Assembly: GCF_024763615.1 (NCBI RefSeq)
Contig: NC_077223.1
Coordinates: 81,158,627-81,222,626 of the forward strand
Direction: 5' to 3'
Length of the DNA: 64,000 nt
From: Phlebotomus papatasi
Taxonomy: Eukaryota; Arthropoda; Insecta; Diptera; Psychodidae
The translations under genes and the position numbers were made by a program. The notes beneath the pieces were generated by a model. It ran no database searches. It was not told where the DNA came from and worked only from the letters and a program-made list of their open reading frames with translations. Positions 47,841-60,077 of the stretch are shown piece after piece (the first letter of the stretch is position 1; each line of letters begins with the position of its first letter).

Positions 47841-49751
47841 AAAAACTGAACTGTTGGAAAAATGGAGCTTTATTGACTTTTTCTTTTAAATTTATAATAA
47901 ATCAGAAACACTTTCCTTTCTTTTAAGGAGTGAGGCAAAATTATCTAACTATATCTAAATTATTAACCAATCAAAAACTTATCCGGCTACTCTTGCAAAC
48001 TTGGACTGGTTTCGAATCGAAGAAATTAAGAGAAATCTATTTTTTGTCTACTATCTGCTGAGACCGAAAATCTATTCAAAAGAGTTGGAGATTTGCAAAA
48101 AATATTTTAGAAATTTCCGTTGGTTATTGAATTCGAGAGACCCTCTGGCCACTCTAAAAAGATTTTTCACATTAAAAATTAAAAAAAAACCAAGCCAAAT
48201 CCTTATTCAATAAATTTAAAGTTAAACCTTTCGATAATATTCCCTCACCTAAAATAATACAATTATAATTTAAGATCCAGATGAAAACGGATTAAACTTT
48301 TGTCCAAAGTAGTACCTTTGGACTACCAGGCTGTTGTCTCTATACAATTTTCGCAGATACACTCACTTTTATTTTAACAACTTAAAATTACGCCTAATTT
48401 TCTGCATTCCATAATACAAATTCTTAATAGATGGAATATTTTTAAATATCAGCTGCAACGTTATACATAATAGAGAAATAGGAGTATTAATAAGTTATAA
48501 GCCATCTTGACTTCTCATGAATAGTTTAATCGATTTCTAATAAATAATTAATGTTATTCATGACCAAAATAGAATGTTTCACTGGTCATGACAGATTTAA
48601 TTAAAGGACTTAATTGTTCATTTCCAAATTGGCACTACGAAAATACTTTTCAGTTCTGATTAGTAAAAAACTAATTAGACGATCATTTTTTTCGTAAAGC
48701 AGAAATTAGTCTGCTAAATTAGGTACTATCCTATAAATATTAAATGTAATCGATCGCTCAGAATAAGAAACGAATAACTCGAAATATGTAAATTTTACAG
48801 GGGAGCGATTTGAAGCTGAGATTTTACATGCAGAGTATAGGATTTTTGAAATTTAAAATCCTTATAACTTTGAAAATAATTACCTTTCAAGTATTTCACG
48901 GGGAAGGTATAGGGTATAAAAAAGAAGTATACAAAAAGCGAATAAAATGATTTTTGTAAAAAATCGAGTTATTCGACTTTATATTCTGAGTCGTTGATAT
49001 TACATTTGCCCTTTGGCAACAATTTATAAGTTTATCATCTTATTTTTTTTATACAAACTTTTTAAGAATCATATTTCTTTTTTATTGTCAAACTGAAATA
49101 AAGATCAATTTGTATAATTTCAGTAAATATATTTTTATCTGTTTGCTTGAGGTCAGAGATTTACAGATAACGACTTAGATCTTCAGAAGCCCTCCTATTA
49201 TCCGACTCAAATATTAATAACATGTCTAGAGAAATTAGTATTTTAATATCTTTTATTTTGAGATTTCTTCTTGATTTTTTAAATATATTAACTGATTAGG
49301 GTGGTGGCATTACTTGTGGTCCATAGTTACTTATGATCTCGTCACAATTTTTGTCAGAAAATGATTCCGAAAATTAAAAAAAATTAATGTGCTATCATAA
49401 TAACACATCAAATATTTTTAATTTTGAAATCATTTTGTGACAAAAGTGAAGTTTTTTGCGATAAGGTCATGAATAAAGACAGGTCACGAGTAATGCCGCC
49501 ATCCTAATTCAAATTCAGGATCATTAGACAGGTCTTGGAATTCCGCACAAGTTTCAACTGATTGGTGAATAAATTTTGACGAAAATTCAAAAGTCTTACT
49601 CGTTTACCCCTACGTTTCCTATTAATACGTTAAGTTATCTATAAATCGATTCAAGTCCGTTGGAAATAAATAAAATCGTATGTGGAAGAATGCTAGTAAA
49701 TGTTCCTAGTCATAAACATAAAGTTTCTTCAGATAAATAAACGACTTATGC
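47841..49751. other. AT-rich intergenic DNA
   Basis: No gene recognised; 48001-48213 is a chance frame. Confidence 0.4.
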
Positions 49752-50254
49752 TGCTATTCCAACGAAAAATGAACATGTTTTTTAGAACTTTACTGTTTTC
49801 AAGTGCTTCTATATTATCAACTTTTCTTGTATTGGTTGCTGTCATTACTGTTTGATGGTTTTAGAACACGGCGAAGACGGCTGAAAACAGTCGACACAAG
49901 AACCAACAAAAAGATAATTCGATAATGTAGAAAAACTTGAGGACAGTAGCGTGCTGAAATAAAAATGTTCATTTCTCTGTCATGATATACTATTTGCCAT
50001 GGAAAATGAAAAGGAGAAATCTTTCTGCTGAACAATCTTTTCTCAGCACTTTACTGTCTTCAAGTGCATCTACATAATCATCTTTTCTTTGTGTTATTTT
50101 CTGTCGCGACTGTTTGGCGATTTTAGAACACGACGAGGACTAGGGAAAAGAGTCGAGACAGGAACCAACTCAAAGAAAAATCGATAATACAAAAGCACTT
50201 GAGAACAGTAAAGTGCTAAAAAGAAACATGTTTATTTTTCATTGGAATATAGCA
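49752..50254. mobile_element. TGCTATTCC foldback element, copy 2
   Basis: 503 bp; TGCTATTCCAACGAAAAATG and the inverse CATTGGAATATAGCA. An inner direct near-duplicate (TTTACTGTTTTCAAGTGC / TTTACTGTCTTCAAGTGC) lies at 49788 and 50049. Confidence 0.65.
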
Positions 50255-50757
50255 CCATTATTTATCTCGCAAGTTCGAGCATTCTGCAAAGCTGAGACAC
50301 TATGAAACACTGATATACTCTGGGGACACAATGTGCCTCCAAATTGAATAAACACTTTAAAAAAAAAGTTTCTGCTTAGCATCCTTACTCCTTACTTTTA
50401 AAGAAGGAATAAGTAAATATTTTTAGATTTGTCTTTATATTGACAAAGAATATTAGAGTCATTAGAGCTTTCAATACACATCCTGAAGAAAATGCACTGT
50501 AATTGCTTAAATTCTTTCTTTGTTTGTTTTATTTCTTAAACTCAACAAACGGCACCTTAGTATGGATTGTTCTTGTTAAAATCAGGGACTATTCACCTCA
50601 TTCACCTGCTTCTTCTTCAAACTTCGTACAATATTAATAGAAAAAGAGTGTTTTATAAATTCCCTTATATAAACCTATTAACTAATACGTGCAACATGGT
50701 AATATTCATGCTGCTTATCACGCAATTCCTAATGTATTCCTTTTAATTCATTTGCAG

Positions 50758-53700
50758 GATTTCCGTGATTTTCCTGTGAATCTGGTGCAATAATGGGACG
50801 CCTGAAGGCTGTCCTCCTCGTTCTGCTTGTGCCCCTGATCCAGGGACAGCAGGCACCACACTCCCCTTACTCCCTGCAGTCTGCTGTGGATGCCCTTCAT
50901 CATCGGGAGGCTCAGCTGGCCCTTAGGGATTACCTGGATGTGCCACGAATTGACGAGGAGCCCGTATATTGGACAGAAGGTGAGTCTACAACATCTTCAA
51001 TTAAATACCAATTTATCCCGTCAGAAGCTGATGTCGAGGAAGAAATCAAGAAGAAACTCTTACTAATTTCCTCACAAAAGACTTAATGAAAATATATGAA
51101 GAGTGAGAACTGATGCGGAAAATTATTACTCGGAAATTAAACCATGTAATCCGCAAGAAAAGCCTTTGGGAAATTTCTAAAGAAGACTGAGAAGTTTCTC
51201 GGAAGTCGCCTTTAAGCCGACTCTCAGTTTTTTTCTTTTAATTCTTTTTTTGAATCATTGGAATTTCCTAATAGCAAAATCAATATCTTCCCTGAAGGAT
51301 AATATGCAAGAATTCTAGGAAATTGCTCATTAAATATCCCTTTTATTGTCCATTTAAATATTTTTCTCAATAAAATGAGAAAATATCTGAATTGGAACAA
51401 ATTCATCGAAGACATTTATTGATTTTTTTTTGAAGATGTAGCAGCATTTGTAAAGAATATAGAATAAATATTTGTCAATCAATTTTCTTTTCGTATCGTT
51501 ACTTTTTGCCTTTTTTTATTTTAAATCCTGTGGAAACAAGATCACTGATGACTTTTTGTTTGTTTCAAAATTTATTTATAGAAAAAGGTCTGGAAAAGCT
51601 TAAATTACATCCAATGTCTAAGAAAGTTCACAATATTCTACTCATTATTTTGGGTTAAGGCGGTTAAGATTTATTTACTTCATTTATTATTGAACTACTC
51701 TAAAATTTCCTTAGACTTCCTAACGATGGAAGTTTCTGAGAAATTAAAGCTCGAGGAAGCTTTGGAAGCAACAACTTTATTAAATTAGCAAGGATTTCGA
51801 AGTACATTTACCCCAATCAACTGAAAATCAATTTATGGAAAGTGATTATTAGACGCATGAACCCCATTTATAATACCCTGATTAAAATCAAATGATATAA
51901 TAACAGATGAATAATTGATGAATACGTCTCTGTTGACTGAACAATGTCTCTTAAAGTTCAAATATAACTTACTAATGTCACATAGAGGACATTTCTCATC
52001 TTCTAGTTGTAGAATAGTATTTGAAATAAATTTATCATTCGTATGATAAAGTTTTCACGAACACCTTTAGTTTCCAAGTAGTTCAAGTGCTAAAGAGAAG
52101 GTAGAAGAGAGGTCAAGAATTCCTGAAAGTTTGTTATACAGAGAATTTGACTTCAAACTTTGTTTAAAAGAGCTATAAAGCTATATAATAATTGACTCAA
52201 CTACTTTAAGAAAAGATACTTGGTTTTATTCAAATCGCCTTTATACTTACGCTTTGCTTCTCAAATGTGATAAAAATATCTAAACTCCAAACTCTGGCAC
52301 TAAATGCCTCAATTAAACTTTAAATTTAGAATACCAAAGTTCTTTAGAGGTATTTTTTAAAGAAAATGCTTTAATCAACACATACTAAGTCGAAATTTAA
52401 GGATCCAAGTAAAAATTTCTAAAGCCAAGATTCCGAAAACTAAAATTTCGAACGCCAAAATTCGGAATTCTTAAAAGTGTCATAGCTACTCTCACGATTG
52501 CATCCTCGCTTGCTGGAGCCAAATAGAAATTTTCTGTGTTTCGGAAAATGATTACACACATTATCCTCATTACAATATCGTCCTTTTCAGAATTTTGGCT
52601 ATTCTGGATTTTGGTTTTTCGGAATTTAGACCCATTTTGGATTTTGGTCTTTTCAGGATTTTGTCTATTTAGAATTTTGGCCCATTCGCAATATTGTGTA
52701 TTCCTGATTTTGGCCCATTAGGGATTTTTACCTATTCGGAATTTTTGGTACTCGTGATGCCTTTCGGGATTTTGACTTATGTGAGATTTGGGTCCTTTCA
52801 GGATTTTGGCATATTCGGAACTTTGGTCCTTTCAGGACTTTGACTATTCTGGATTTTGTGGGTTTTCGGGATTTTAACTCATTTGGGATTTTGGTCTTTT
52901 CAGGATTTTGTCTATTTGGAATTTTGGCCTATTCGCAATATTGTGTATTCCTGATTTTGGCCCATTAGGGATTTTGAGCTATTCGGAATTTTTGATGCTC
53001 GTGATGCCTTTAGGGATTTTGATTTATTTGTGATTTGGGTCCTTTCAGGATTTTGGTGTATTCGGAACTATGGTCCTTTCAGAACTTTGATTATTCTAGA
53101 TTTTGTGGCTTTTCGGGATTTTAACTCATTTGGGATTTTGGTCTTTTCAGAATTTTGTCTATTTGGGATTTTGGCCCATTAGGGATTTTGACCTATTCGG
53201 AATTTTTGGTACTCGTGATGCCTTTCGGGATTTTGACTTATGTGAGATTTGGGTCCTTTCGGGATTTTGGCATATTCAGAACTTTGGTCCTTTCAGGGCT
53301 TTGACTATTTTGGATTTGTGGCTTTTCGGGATTTTAAGCCATTTGGAATTTTGGTCCTTTCATTACTTTGGCTTTTTGGGATTTTGACTATTCGGACTAT
53401 TTGAAATATAGAGCGTTCGAAGCCAGAGATGTGCCTGAAAGATTTCCCCCTTTCTGTTCTGTAACGTAAGAATAATGTTTTTCGTACATGTTTTGTTTCT
53501 TGGGTATAGTAATTGAGAGAAATCCAAGAAGAATCAAACACCGAAAAACATTTCTTTACTCTTTTGGTCAGTGAAGAGTAAAATAATACAACATTCAAGT
53601 AATCAATATCCTTTCGGACGTATTATTCGCGGAAAAGTTCAGCATTCAATTTCTCGAATGATTTTCTTTGGCAAGATATCTCTCATCCATGGAAACCAGT

Positions 53701-56700
53701 ATTTTCTTTTCGCCCTTTATAACAATTCAATATCATTATATCTTCATCATTTTTTTCGTCTCAATAAGGGCAAAGGTTTTCCGTCTTTTAGTGAATTGAT
53801 TTCTTAAGTAAATTTTTAATGTATAATCACTTAGCATACCAAATCATTTATTCATAAATAGAAATTGCTGAATTTCTAACAATTTCCCTGACTTCCGCTC
53901 TTCTTCTTGTTTTTTTTTCGTAAGGAAGCATGAGAGAAAATTGTAGGCTCATTATTTCCGATTGCAGACCCTCCATCAAAAAGCGAAAATTGTTGTTAAC
54001 GACCGTGTTTTGCTTAATTAAATTGGCCTAATATTGTATTTCCCAAAAGTTATTCAGAGCACCAATTAATGCGTTCTCATGAATTTTCCATCATTGTCCT
54101 TTAACCATCATCGTTGACATCTGCCCTCTGAATTTGATAAACAGCGTAATTACTCACACACCCTCCCCCATGATTCACTCTGGACCGTAGCTATAGAAAT
54201 ATCATTTTCCTCCCAAAGGGGGAGGATTTTTTTCTATGCTCTGGGGAGATGCGAAAACTATGACGTCTGATGATTTTGCCAATTTTCCAGGAGAAAACGC
54301 CGCATCACCACCCTATCGTGGAAGTCGGCGTGAATTGAACAAAATGCTAGCAAACTATCTGACTCGAGAAGAGGAGGAGGAGCGGGACGAAAGGATGCCG
54401 TTGACGAGAATCGAGCAACCATATTTCGATGAAGACCTCCCATACGATTTGGCCAGGAAGCGATCGATATTCCGCGAAAGAGAAGATGGTACGAAGAAAC
54501 CTTTGCCCTGTCAAAAGCTCTGGGTAATTACCTCAACCATTTTTCTTTCAGAACTGCCATATCAATCTGTGTTCCGGGAGCGTGAAATGGATGCGTACAG
54601 TGATCCCACATTCGCTCAAGACTTCCTGGAAGAAATCGAGAGGGAGAACAATGCCGAGCGAGAAGAGAAGTACAAGGAAGCTCTGAGAAGACTCTGGGAA
54701 AAGTACCAGCAGCAGGAGAATGATATCGAGAGGGCATTGTTTGAAGAAAGGGGTCCTGGTAGGGGCTACGATGCCCGAAAAACGGCAAATTTCCCAGCAA
54801 TGTACGCAGCTTCAGGTCCAGAGAAGCGAAGAACTTTCCCAGCTCTTCCCTGGCTACCAGCTTCCAGGAAGAAGCGTTTCCCCGTCACCAAAAGATCTCC
54901 AGCTTCTCCGGAAGTCAGTGTGTCGGGAACTGATGAGAAAGTTGTGAAGGATTTGCAGGGAATCTTTGGAGAGGGAGATGGTGAAGCTAAAGCCAAACGT
55001 TCCAGTGATACCAAGGAACATTCTCATGATCACAGTGATCACGATAATCACGAGGATCACCATGAAAACCATCAAGATCACAATGAGGAAGTTGATGATG
55101 ATAAAAAGAAGAAACGAGCTGTTGAAGAGAAAAAGAAGACAAACCTAGAAGTTGTCAAGGACGATCAAATCATTCCCGGAGATTTAATTGATGAGACAAG
55201 GAAGAAATCAATCCAGTGGTCAAAGTATTTCGGTATTGACCGGAAGAAGAAGTCAGGATTGAATGACAAGTACAGGAGTATGATGAAGAAATCCGAGGAA
55301 GAGTATCCTCTGCAGCACTTCCATCGTCATGATGGAGAAGAGCGGGAAAAGAAGCAAGTTAGCGAAGAGAAGTTAGAGAATATGGATCAGAAACTGAAGA
55401 ACATCGAAGATCTCATAATAGATGAGACCATCAAGTACACAGGAGCGCATGAAGGCATTTCTGATCCTGCAGACATCCAAAGACTTAAGGATCATGTCAT
55501 CTCAAGATTAGCCACAGCTTACAGCCTCGAAAAGATGCGTAAAGCTCTGGAACGTCTCAAGGATTCAGTGGAAACTGAGCGACATTTGATGCAGAATGAG
55601 ATTGAGCCATCCAAGCCTCAGGTTCAGGACAAGGACAAGAGAGTCGCAGTGAAGAAGGAGAAAGTCGAGTTCGACAATAAAGAGTAGGTATCTCTTACTA
55701 AACTCCCAGAAATTTTATTGATAAACCTTCTCTCTAGTCATAAGATCGAGTCCGCTACTGAGAAAGTCACTCCGGAAGATCCAGACAATGACCTGGAGAA
55801 GGAGGATGCGGACAAGAGGAAGAAGAAGCGTACGAATATCCATCATTTCGAACGGTACCCAGTTCGCGAGGTAGGGAATGATCTTGGGGAATTTGAGGAG
55901 GAGCTAGGGGCTGGACATTTTGATCCAGTGAGTGAAACCTTGGGTCTGACTGGAGGGCGATCTTTTGCTCAGTGTCCTCTCCTGGATGCCATCGAGAGAC
56001 GGTGCCGAGGAGTTGATCTTCTCAGCGGGGATCTGCAGCAGGAACTTCTCCCAGTCTGTGAGATCCATCAGCTCTGTTATATATGCGTAAGTGTTTCGAA
56101 AATTCTATATGATTCCGGGCATTTTCTTGAAGTTATTTTCGTTGATATTTCAAGGATAGGGGGAAGTGGGGCACCTTTGAATGCGGCAGCTTTTAAATGT
56201 TTCAATTTTTCTCTTATTTCTCAGAGCAAAAATTCTATTTTGTGAACTATAGTTAATACTATTAACTATTTTCTAATAACTTCGATTAACAAAATGGAAT
56301 TTAAACTTTAGGAAATAAGAGAAAAATTGAAGCATTCAAAGGCTACCGCATTCAAAGGCAGGCTACTTTCCCCTATTGCATTTTCAAGAGTTAATCAGCT
56401 CTAGAGAGCGTATTTCTCAATCGATTAATGGAATTTTCGGTTCGCTAGAAAGGTCTTGGAATCTCAGACAAGTCTAAATCATTCTCAATCGATTGTGAAC
56501 CTAATTTATCTAAGATTTACATAATTAAATTTTATCCGTAAGGCAGATGTATTATACTTCTACGCCATCTTGTACTCCATTTCGAAACTTGTGTGCATAC
56601 CGCTAAATAGCCTTCATGTTCTTTGCAAGATTAATGCACAAGGAATTTTTAGGACATAGGTCCAGGGGGTAAACAAGTCTTCCACTCACGGTTTACTTGG

Positions 56701-57786
56701 GTTTTTTGCCCAATGAAAAGCATCTCGACTGAAGTATATGTCTCAAGTGGAAATTCAACAATTTTAACAAAACTTTTGTTTAAAAATTGAACAACTTTGG
56801 TTGAAATACACAAAGCTTCACACTATAATAGTGTGTGTAATATTATGATCAAACTATAATAGTGTTAATTTTTGATCATGTGACAAAAAATACCATAAAG
56901 TTGTGTATTTTTTCACACTATAATAATGGGAAAAACTATGATCATAGTATAATAGTGGTAATTTTTGGAATTTTTCAACAGTTTTAAATTACAAAATATT
57001 GTTGAAAATCTTGTATGACTCTAATAGTGAAAAATTTTACACAGATCGCAATTAAATAATTAATTTATCAGATTTCACACTATTATAGTGTTAAAATTTT
57101 ACACATTTTCAAATTAAACGATTGTGTGATCAGTGTGATCTTAGTGACTAATTGCGCGATCAGTGTGTTCTCGGTGATTGATCGCACGATCAGTGCAATA
57201 TTATAGACAGACCGCTAAGATCTGCCATTCACGGTTCACTCACTGACCATATTTATTCACCCCTTACAGGCCTAAGGTCACGATAACGTAACGGACTTCT
57301 TCGTTTGCAAGTAGCACCACATAACAAAGAAGCACGACATTTGGTCATGAAGACGTCGCTAGAACGTCTTGAATGCTCTTCTTTTTTTTGTATCACTCGG
57401 GTTGCAACAACTGTTTTTCAGTAAAATCACTTTCAAATACGTTACTGTAACGTCAGAATATGTCAAACGTACCGAAATCCTTATTTGAGGACAATTTCTG
57501 CTACTTGAGTTGCAAAATATTTCCAAGAAACGTCTAAGATTTTTACTTTAATTTTTTTTTCAAAATTTATTTTAAATTTCGCAATTTTCAGGGCACTTCT
57601 GTGACAGCCTGCGACTTTCAGTACTTGGCTGAGGCTGACTCGGTGTGTGGCTCGAGTTCTGAATGCCAATCTGCAGCCAGGTCAGCCCTGATGATCCTCC
57701 GTGGAAACCCCGGGCCTCAGCTAGGCCCTCGTGAGTGTTCCAGAAACCCCTGTCTCAGTGCAGCCCTGCACGAGATCCGCTACTAA
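50758..57786 (+). CDS. Unrecognised secreted precursor, Cys-rich C-terminus
   Basis: Exons: 50758-50979 (ATG at 50793), 54291-54488, 54552-55683, 55738-56086, 57592-57786. Phases fit throughout and give 686 aa. Residues 1-18 (MGRLKAVLLVLLVPLIQG) form a clear signal peptide. A highly charged middle follows with many mono-, di- and polybasic sites (RKKR near 234, KAKR near 276, KKKKR near 313, RKKKKR near 533), and a His/Asp/Glu-rich run near 284-312. The end, about 585-676, has ten cysteines including CYIC at the exon 4/5 junction. This layout resembles a granin or neuropeptide-type precursor or a metal-binding secreted protein; that is inference. I do not recognise the family and claim no function. 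The 5' UTR begins just after an acceptor, so a non-coding first exon lies upstream. Confidence 0.85.
50980..54290 (+). other. Precursor gene first coding intron, 3.3 kb
   Basis: Donor GAAG|GTGAGT, acceptor TTTTCCAG|GAGAAAAC, phase 1, joining VYWTE-G-ENAASPP. Contains the satellite-armed foldback element 52400-53400. Confidence 0.7.
52400..53400. mobile_element. Foldback element with GGGATTTTGG satellite arm
   Basis: Left arm AAAATTTCGAACGCCAAAATTC, core 52470-52525 (GTCATAGCTACTCTCACG, GCTTGCTGGAGCC), right arm a long degenerate array of TTTCGGGATTTTGG-type units to 53400. Longer copies of about 247 and 214 bp repeat around CTCGTGATGCCTTT (52751, 52998, 53212). The core matches 62890-62945 reversed. 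Confidence 0.6.
54489..54551 (+). other. 63-nt in-frame optional intron in precursor gene
   Basis: Donor GATG|GTACGA and acceptor TTTCTTTCAG|AA join to give the run RERED-ELPYQ. The 63 nt are divisible by three and have no stop, so retention would add 21 residues (start GTKKPLPC) without breaking the frame. A polypyrimidine tract before the AG supports splicing; the odd amino-acid content of the insert compared with its charged surroundings also supports it being an intron. Confidence 0.6.
55684..55737 (+). other. 54-nt intron with in-frame stop in precursor gene
   Basis: Donor AAAGA|GTAGGT and acceptor TCTCTCTAG|TCATAAG restore frame (DNK-D-HKIES). If retained, translation ends at TAG 55685-55687 and the whole C-terminal cysteine-rich part is lost. 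The short length is at the lower end for insect introns. Confidence 0.65.
56157..56375. mobile_element. TAGGGGGAAG MITE, copy B
   Basis: 219 bp: TAGGGGGAAGTGGGGCACC at left, CTACTTTCCCCTA at right, with a duplicated ATTCAAAGGC near the right end. Lies in the last intron of the secreted precursor gene. Confidence 0.7.
56815..57090. repeat. Cluster of CTATAATAGTG palindromes
   Basis: At least six occurrences of CTATAATAGTG or a one-base variant, mixed with GATCAT motifs. Followed at 57120-57210 by repeated GATCAGTG units. AT-rich, non-coding, intronic. Confidence 0.6.
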
Positions 57787-58881
57787 GCATCCTCCTGGGC
57801 TGAGTATGTGTCAGAGTGAGAGATTGAGGGTCCCAGCCAGACCTCAGCATCCCCTCAAGAGCAGCTTCTTAACTTTACAGAGATTAGTGGTAATTTTTGG
57901 GAATATACACCATTTTTCGGGCATTTTAATCACAAATGGTAGAGAGAAGTAAAATTGGGAAAGAGTCCTTCGCATTTAAAATTAAAAAAATATATATTTG
58001 CCGTGGGAGGAAATAGAATTGTTGTGGGTGGAAATGGTGCGAAAGCTCTCGATGGAAAATGGCATACAATCAATTTCCATCGAGGGGGAAGAGAACAAAA
58101 ATCGAGGCTGAACAACAGAAAGAATTTTTTGATTTATATTATTTTTTGGGAAATAAAATACGATACGAGATATATGTAAAATTAGTGTGAAATTTATTCC
58201 TCTAAAAAAAAAGATAATTGTTGATCATAAAAATCTACCAAGTGGAAAAAAACAATCTATATTATTAAAATGAAAAATAAACTTCTTGATAAATATTTGA
58301 AACAAGAATTATAAGTAAGGATTAAGATTCAGATGGATTAATGCAAAAAAAAATATTTTTGTGTGAGAAATTTTTGAGATTTGTCCTCTCATTTACCTTT
58401 CTCTGTTTTCCCCGACATATTTTAAGCATTGAATGTGTCAAAGAAATATCATGGAAATGAATTAAAATTACAAGAATACATATATTCTCTGACAATAATA
58501 AAAAGGAAAAAAAAATGGCATTGTAAGATGTTGATAAAATCTGTTACAGAATGATTAAGTTTCACCATTTTGACATTGTTAAAGACATTTCCTTCGATGA
58601 TAAACAAAATCGTGATCTTATTGGACAGTCAAACTAACTATTTACAATGTGAAATCCCATTCAATGTTTATTGGTAATGTCTCAAAGAAATAATTATCCA
58701 TTAAATTATAATGTACATTAAACTGTTGTTTTATTTCTTTTTCGTGCTGACAGGCAAATGACAGAAAATTTTACAAAAACCACTTAGTTTCATCCAAGAC
58801 ATTCTTCAGTATAAATTCGGATGACAGCTGTGAAATGCAAGAAAAATCAAAAAAATACTCCTTCTCGTATGGATTTTTATC
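57787..58881 (+). other. Precursor 3' UTR and intergenic DNA
   Basis: A hairpin with GCTCTCGATGGAAA / TTTCCATCGAGGG arms lies at 58046-58086. No further gene seen. Confidence 0.4.
58152..58157 (+). promoter_or_regulatory. Possible poly(A) signal of precursor gene
   Basis: AATAAA about 365 nt after the TAA at 57784-57786. Plausible by position only. Confidence 0.3.
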
Positions 58882-59222
58882 TACAGTAGAGCCTCGCTAT
58901 AGGCCATACTTGGTTCCAGATTTGACACTTGGGTCGCACTAGTCCATATCATTTTTTAAAATTATCAACGACTTTTAGTATTTAAATTGCTCGACGATTT
59001 CCACTTTCTTTGCGATTGTGGTACTTTTCCTCGCTCTCTTCATTATGGATCACAATTATCACAATTACTCAATAAAGTTTGCCAAAAATATTAAAATAAT
59101 TATGACAACATTGCATGTGGGCGTACTAAAAAACATAACCTAACTTAAAATCAGTGTTTTGAAACCAACGGTCGATAAATTGTGGACTATAGAGCGATGG
59201 CCTATAGCGAGGTTCTACTGTA
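58882..59222 (-). mobile_element. pogo/Tigger-type MITE, copy 1
   Basis: 341 bp, TACAGTAGAGCCTCGCTATA and inverse. TA target. On the - strand, 59043-58975 reads MKRARKSTTIAKKVEIVEQF, KY, stop: the start of a pogo-type transposase HTH. The CAGTAG start is typical of Tigger/pogo ends. Confidence 0.75.
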
Positions 59223-59392
59223 TCATTTTCCGTCCCAATCATCCGAATATCGAAGAGTCCAGTGTATTTTTGGTTGGCTATATGGACCCGAGTGTGTCCA
59301 ACAGCCTTACATAAAATAGAAGAAGAAGAAGAAGTATTTTTGGTTAGATTCGTTGTAATCTCAGATTTAAAACCTCTTTTCCAAGAGAATGA

Positions 59393-59727
59393 TACAGTAG
59401 CCTCTCTCAAATTCGAGCATATGGGACCAAAATGTCACCCGAATTAGAGAGAAATTCGGGCATCAAATTGTTTGAAATGCAACGATTTTTCGTTCCTCCG
59501 CATACTCATACTAAGTTTGCATACTCATATTTGTGGTAAATTTCATGAAACCCCCTTTACAATGCAAAATCACATCATAATTAAGTCGAAACATGGCAAA
59601 TTTCAGAATATTACCTTCATTCGAAAATTTAAAAAATGTCAATAAACTTTTTTTTTAAATTTAACTGATGCCTGAAATAAAAAGTAGCCCGATCTTAAAA
59701 GAGCCGAATTAGCGAGAGTCTACTGTA
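59393..59727. mobile_element. TACAGTAGCCTCTC MITE
   Basis: 335 bp, TACAGTAGCCTCTCTCAAAT and the inverse GCGAGAGTCTACTGTA. Ends resemble the neighbouring pogo-type elements, inside differs. Confidence 0.65.
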
Positions 59728-59756
59728 TTCAATACTCAATACAGTAGAAACCTGTA

Positions 59757-59985
59757 GGGGAATTCTATAACTTTTCTGACATTGTCACACGTGAGTACGA
59801 CAATGGAATTCACTGATTTGTTTTTAGTGTCGCAAAATACAGTCCGTATTGTCTGATTGTTTTATAAAATTTATTTTCATTTGAATTGCCACAAATCCCA
59901 AATATGTGACTTCTAACAATGGCACATGACAATGTCACGGCTACAGAATCGCATTTTCGAAAGAGCTCTCCTGAGAGCACTCGAG
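59757..59985 (+). repeat. GACATTGTCACRCGTGAGT repeat, copy 2
   Basis: Collinear with 37076-37400; the copy is shorter and joined to a half palindrome (CAAATATGGACATAAATT) at its right. Confidence 0.6.
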
Positions 59986-60077
59986 AAATATATGACCATA
60001 CTGAAGTCAATTGCCTATACTTGAGTAGGAAAAAATGTCAAATATGGACATAAATTTCTCTAGTTACGTAGAGAATA

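Larger units (their letters stand above)
56087..57591 (+). other. Precursor gene last intron with MITE and ACTATAATAGT repeats
   Basis: A 1.5 kb intron between CYIC and GTSVTAC, phase 0. It carries a TAGGGGGAAG-ended inverted-repeat element (56157-56375) and a stretch of short palindromes (about 56815-57090). The rest shows no gene. Confidence 0.65.

Noticed and set aside
54258..55148. Frames on the - strand and other + frames over the large precursor exon
   Set aside because: Shadows of the 1.1 kb coding exon.
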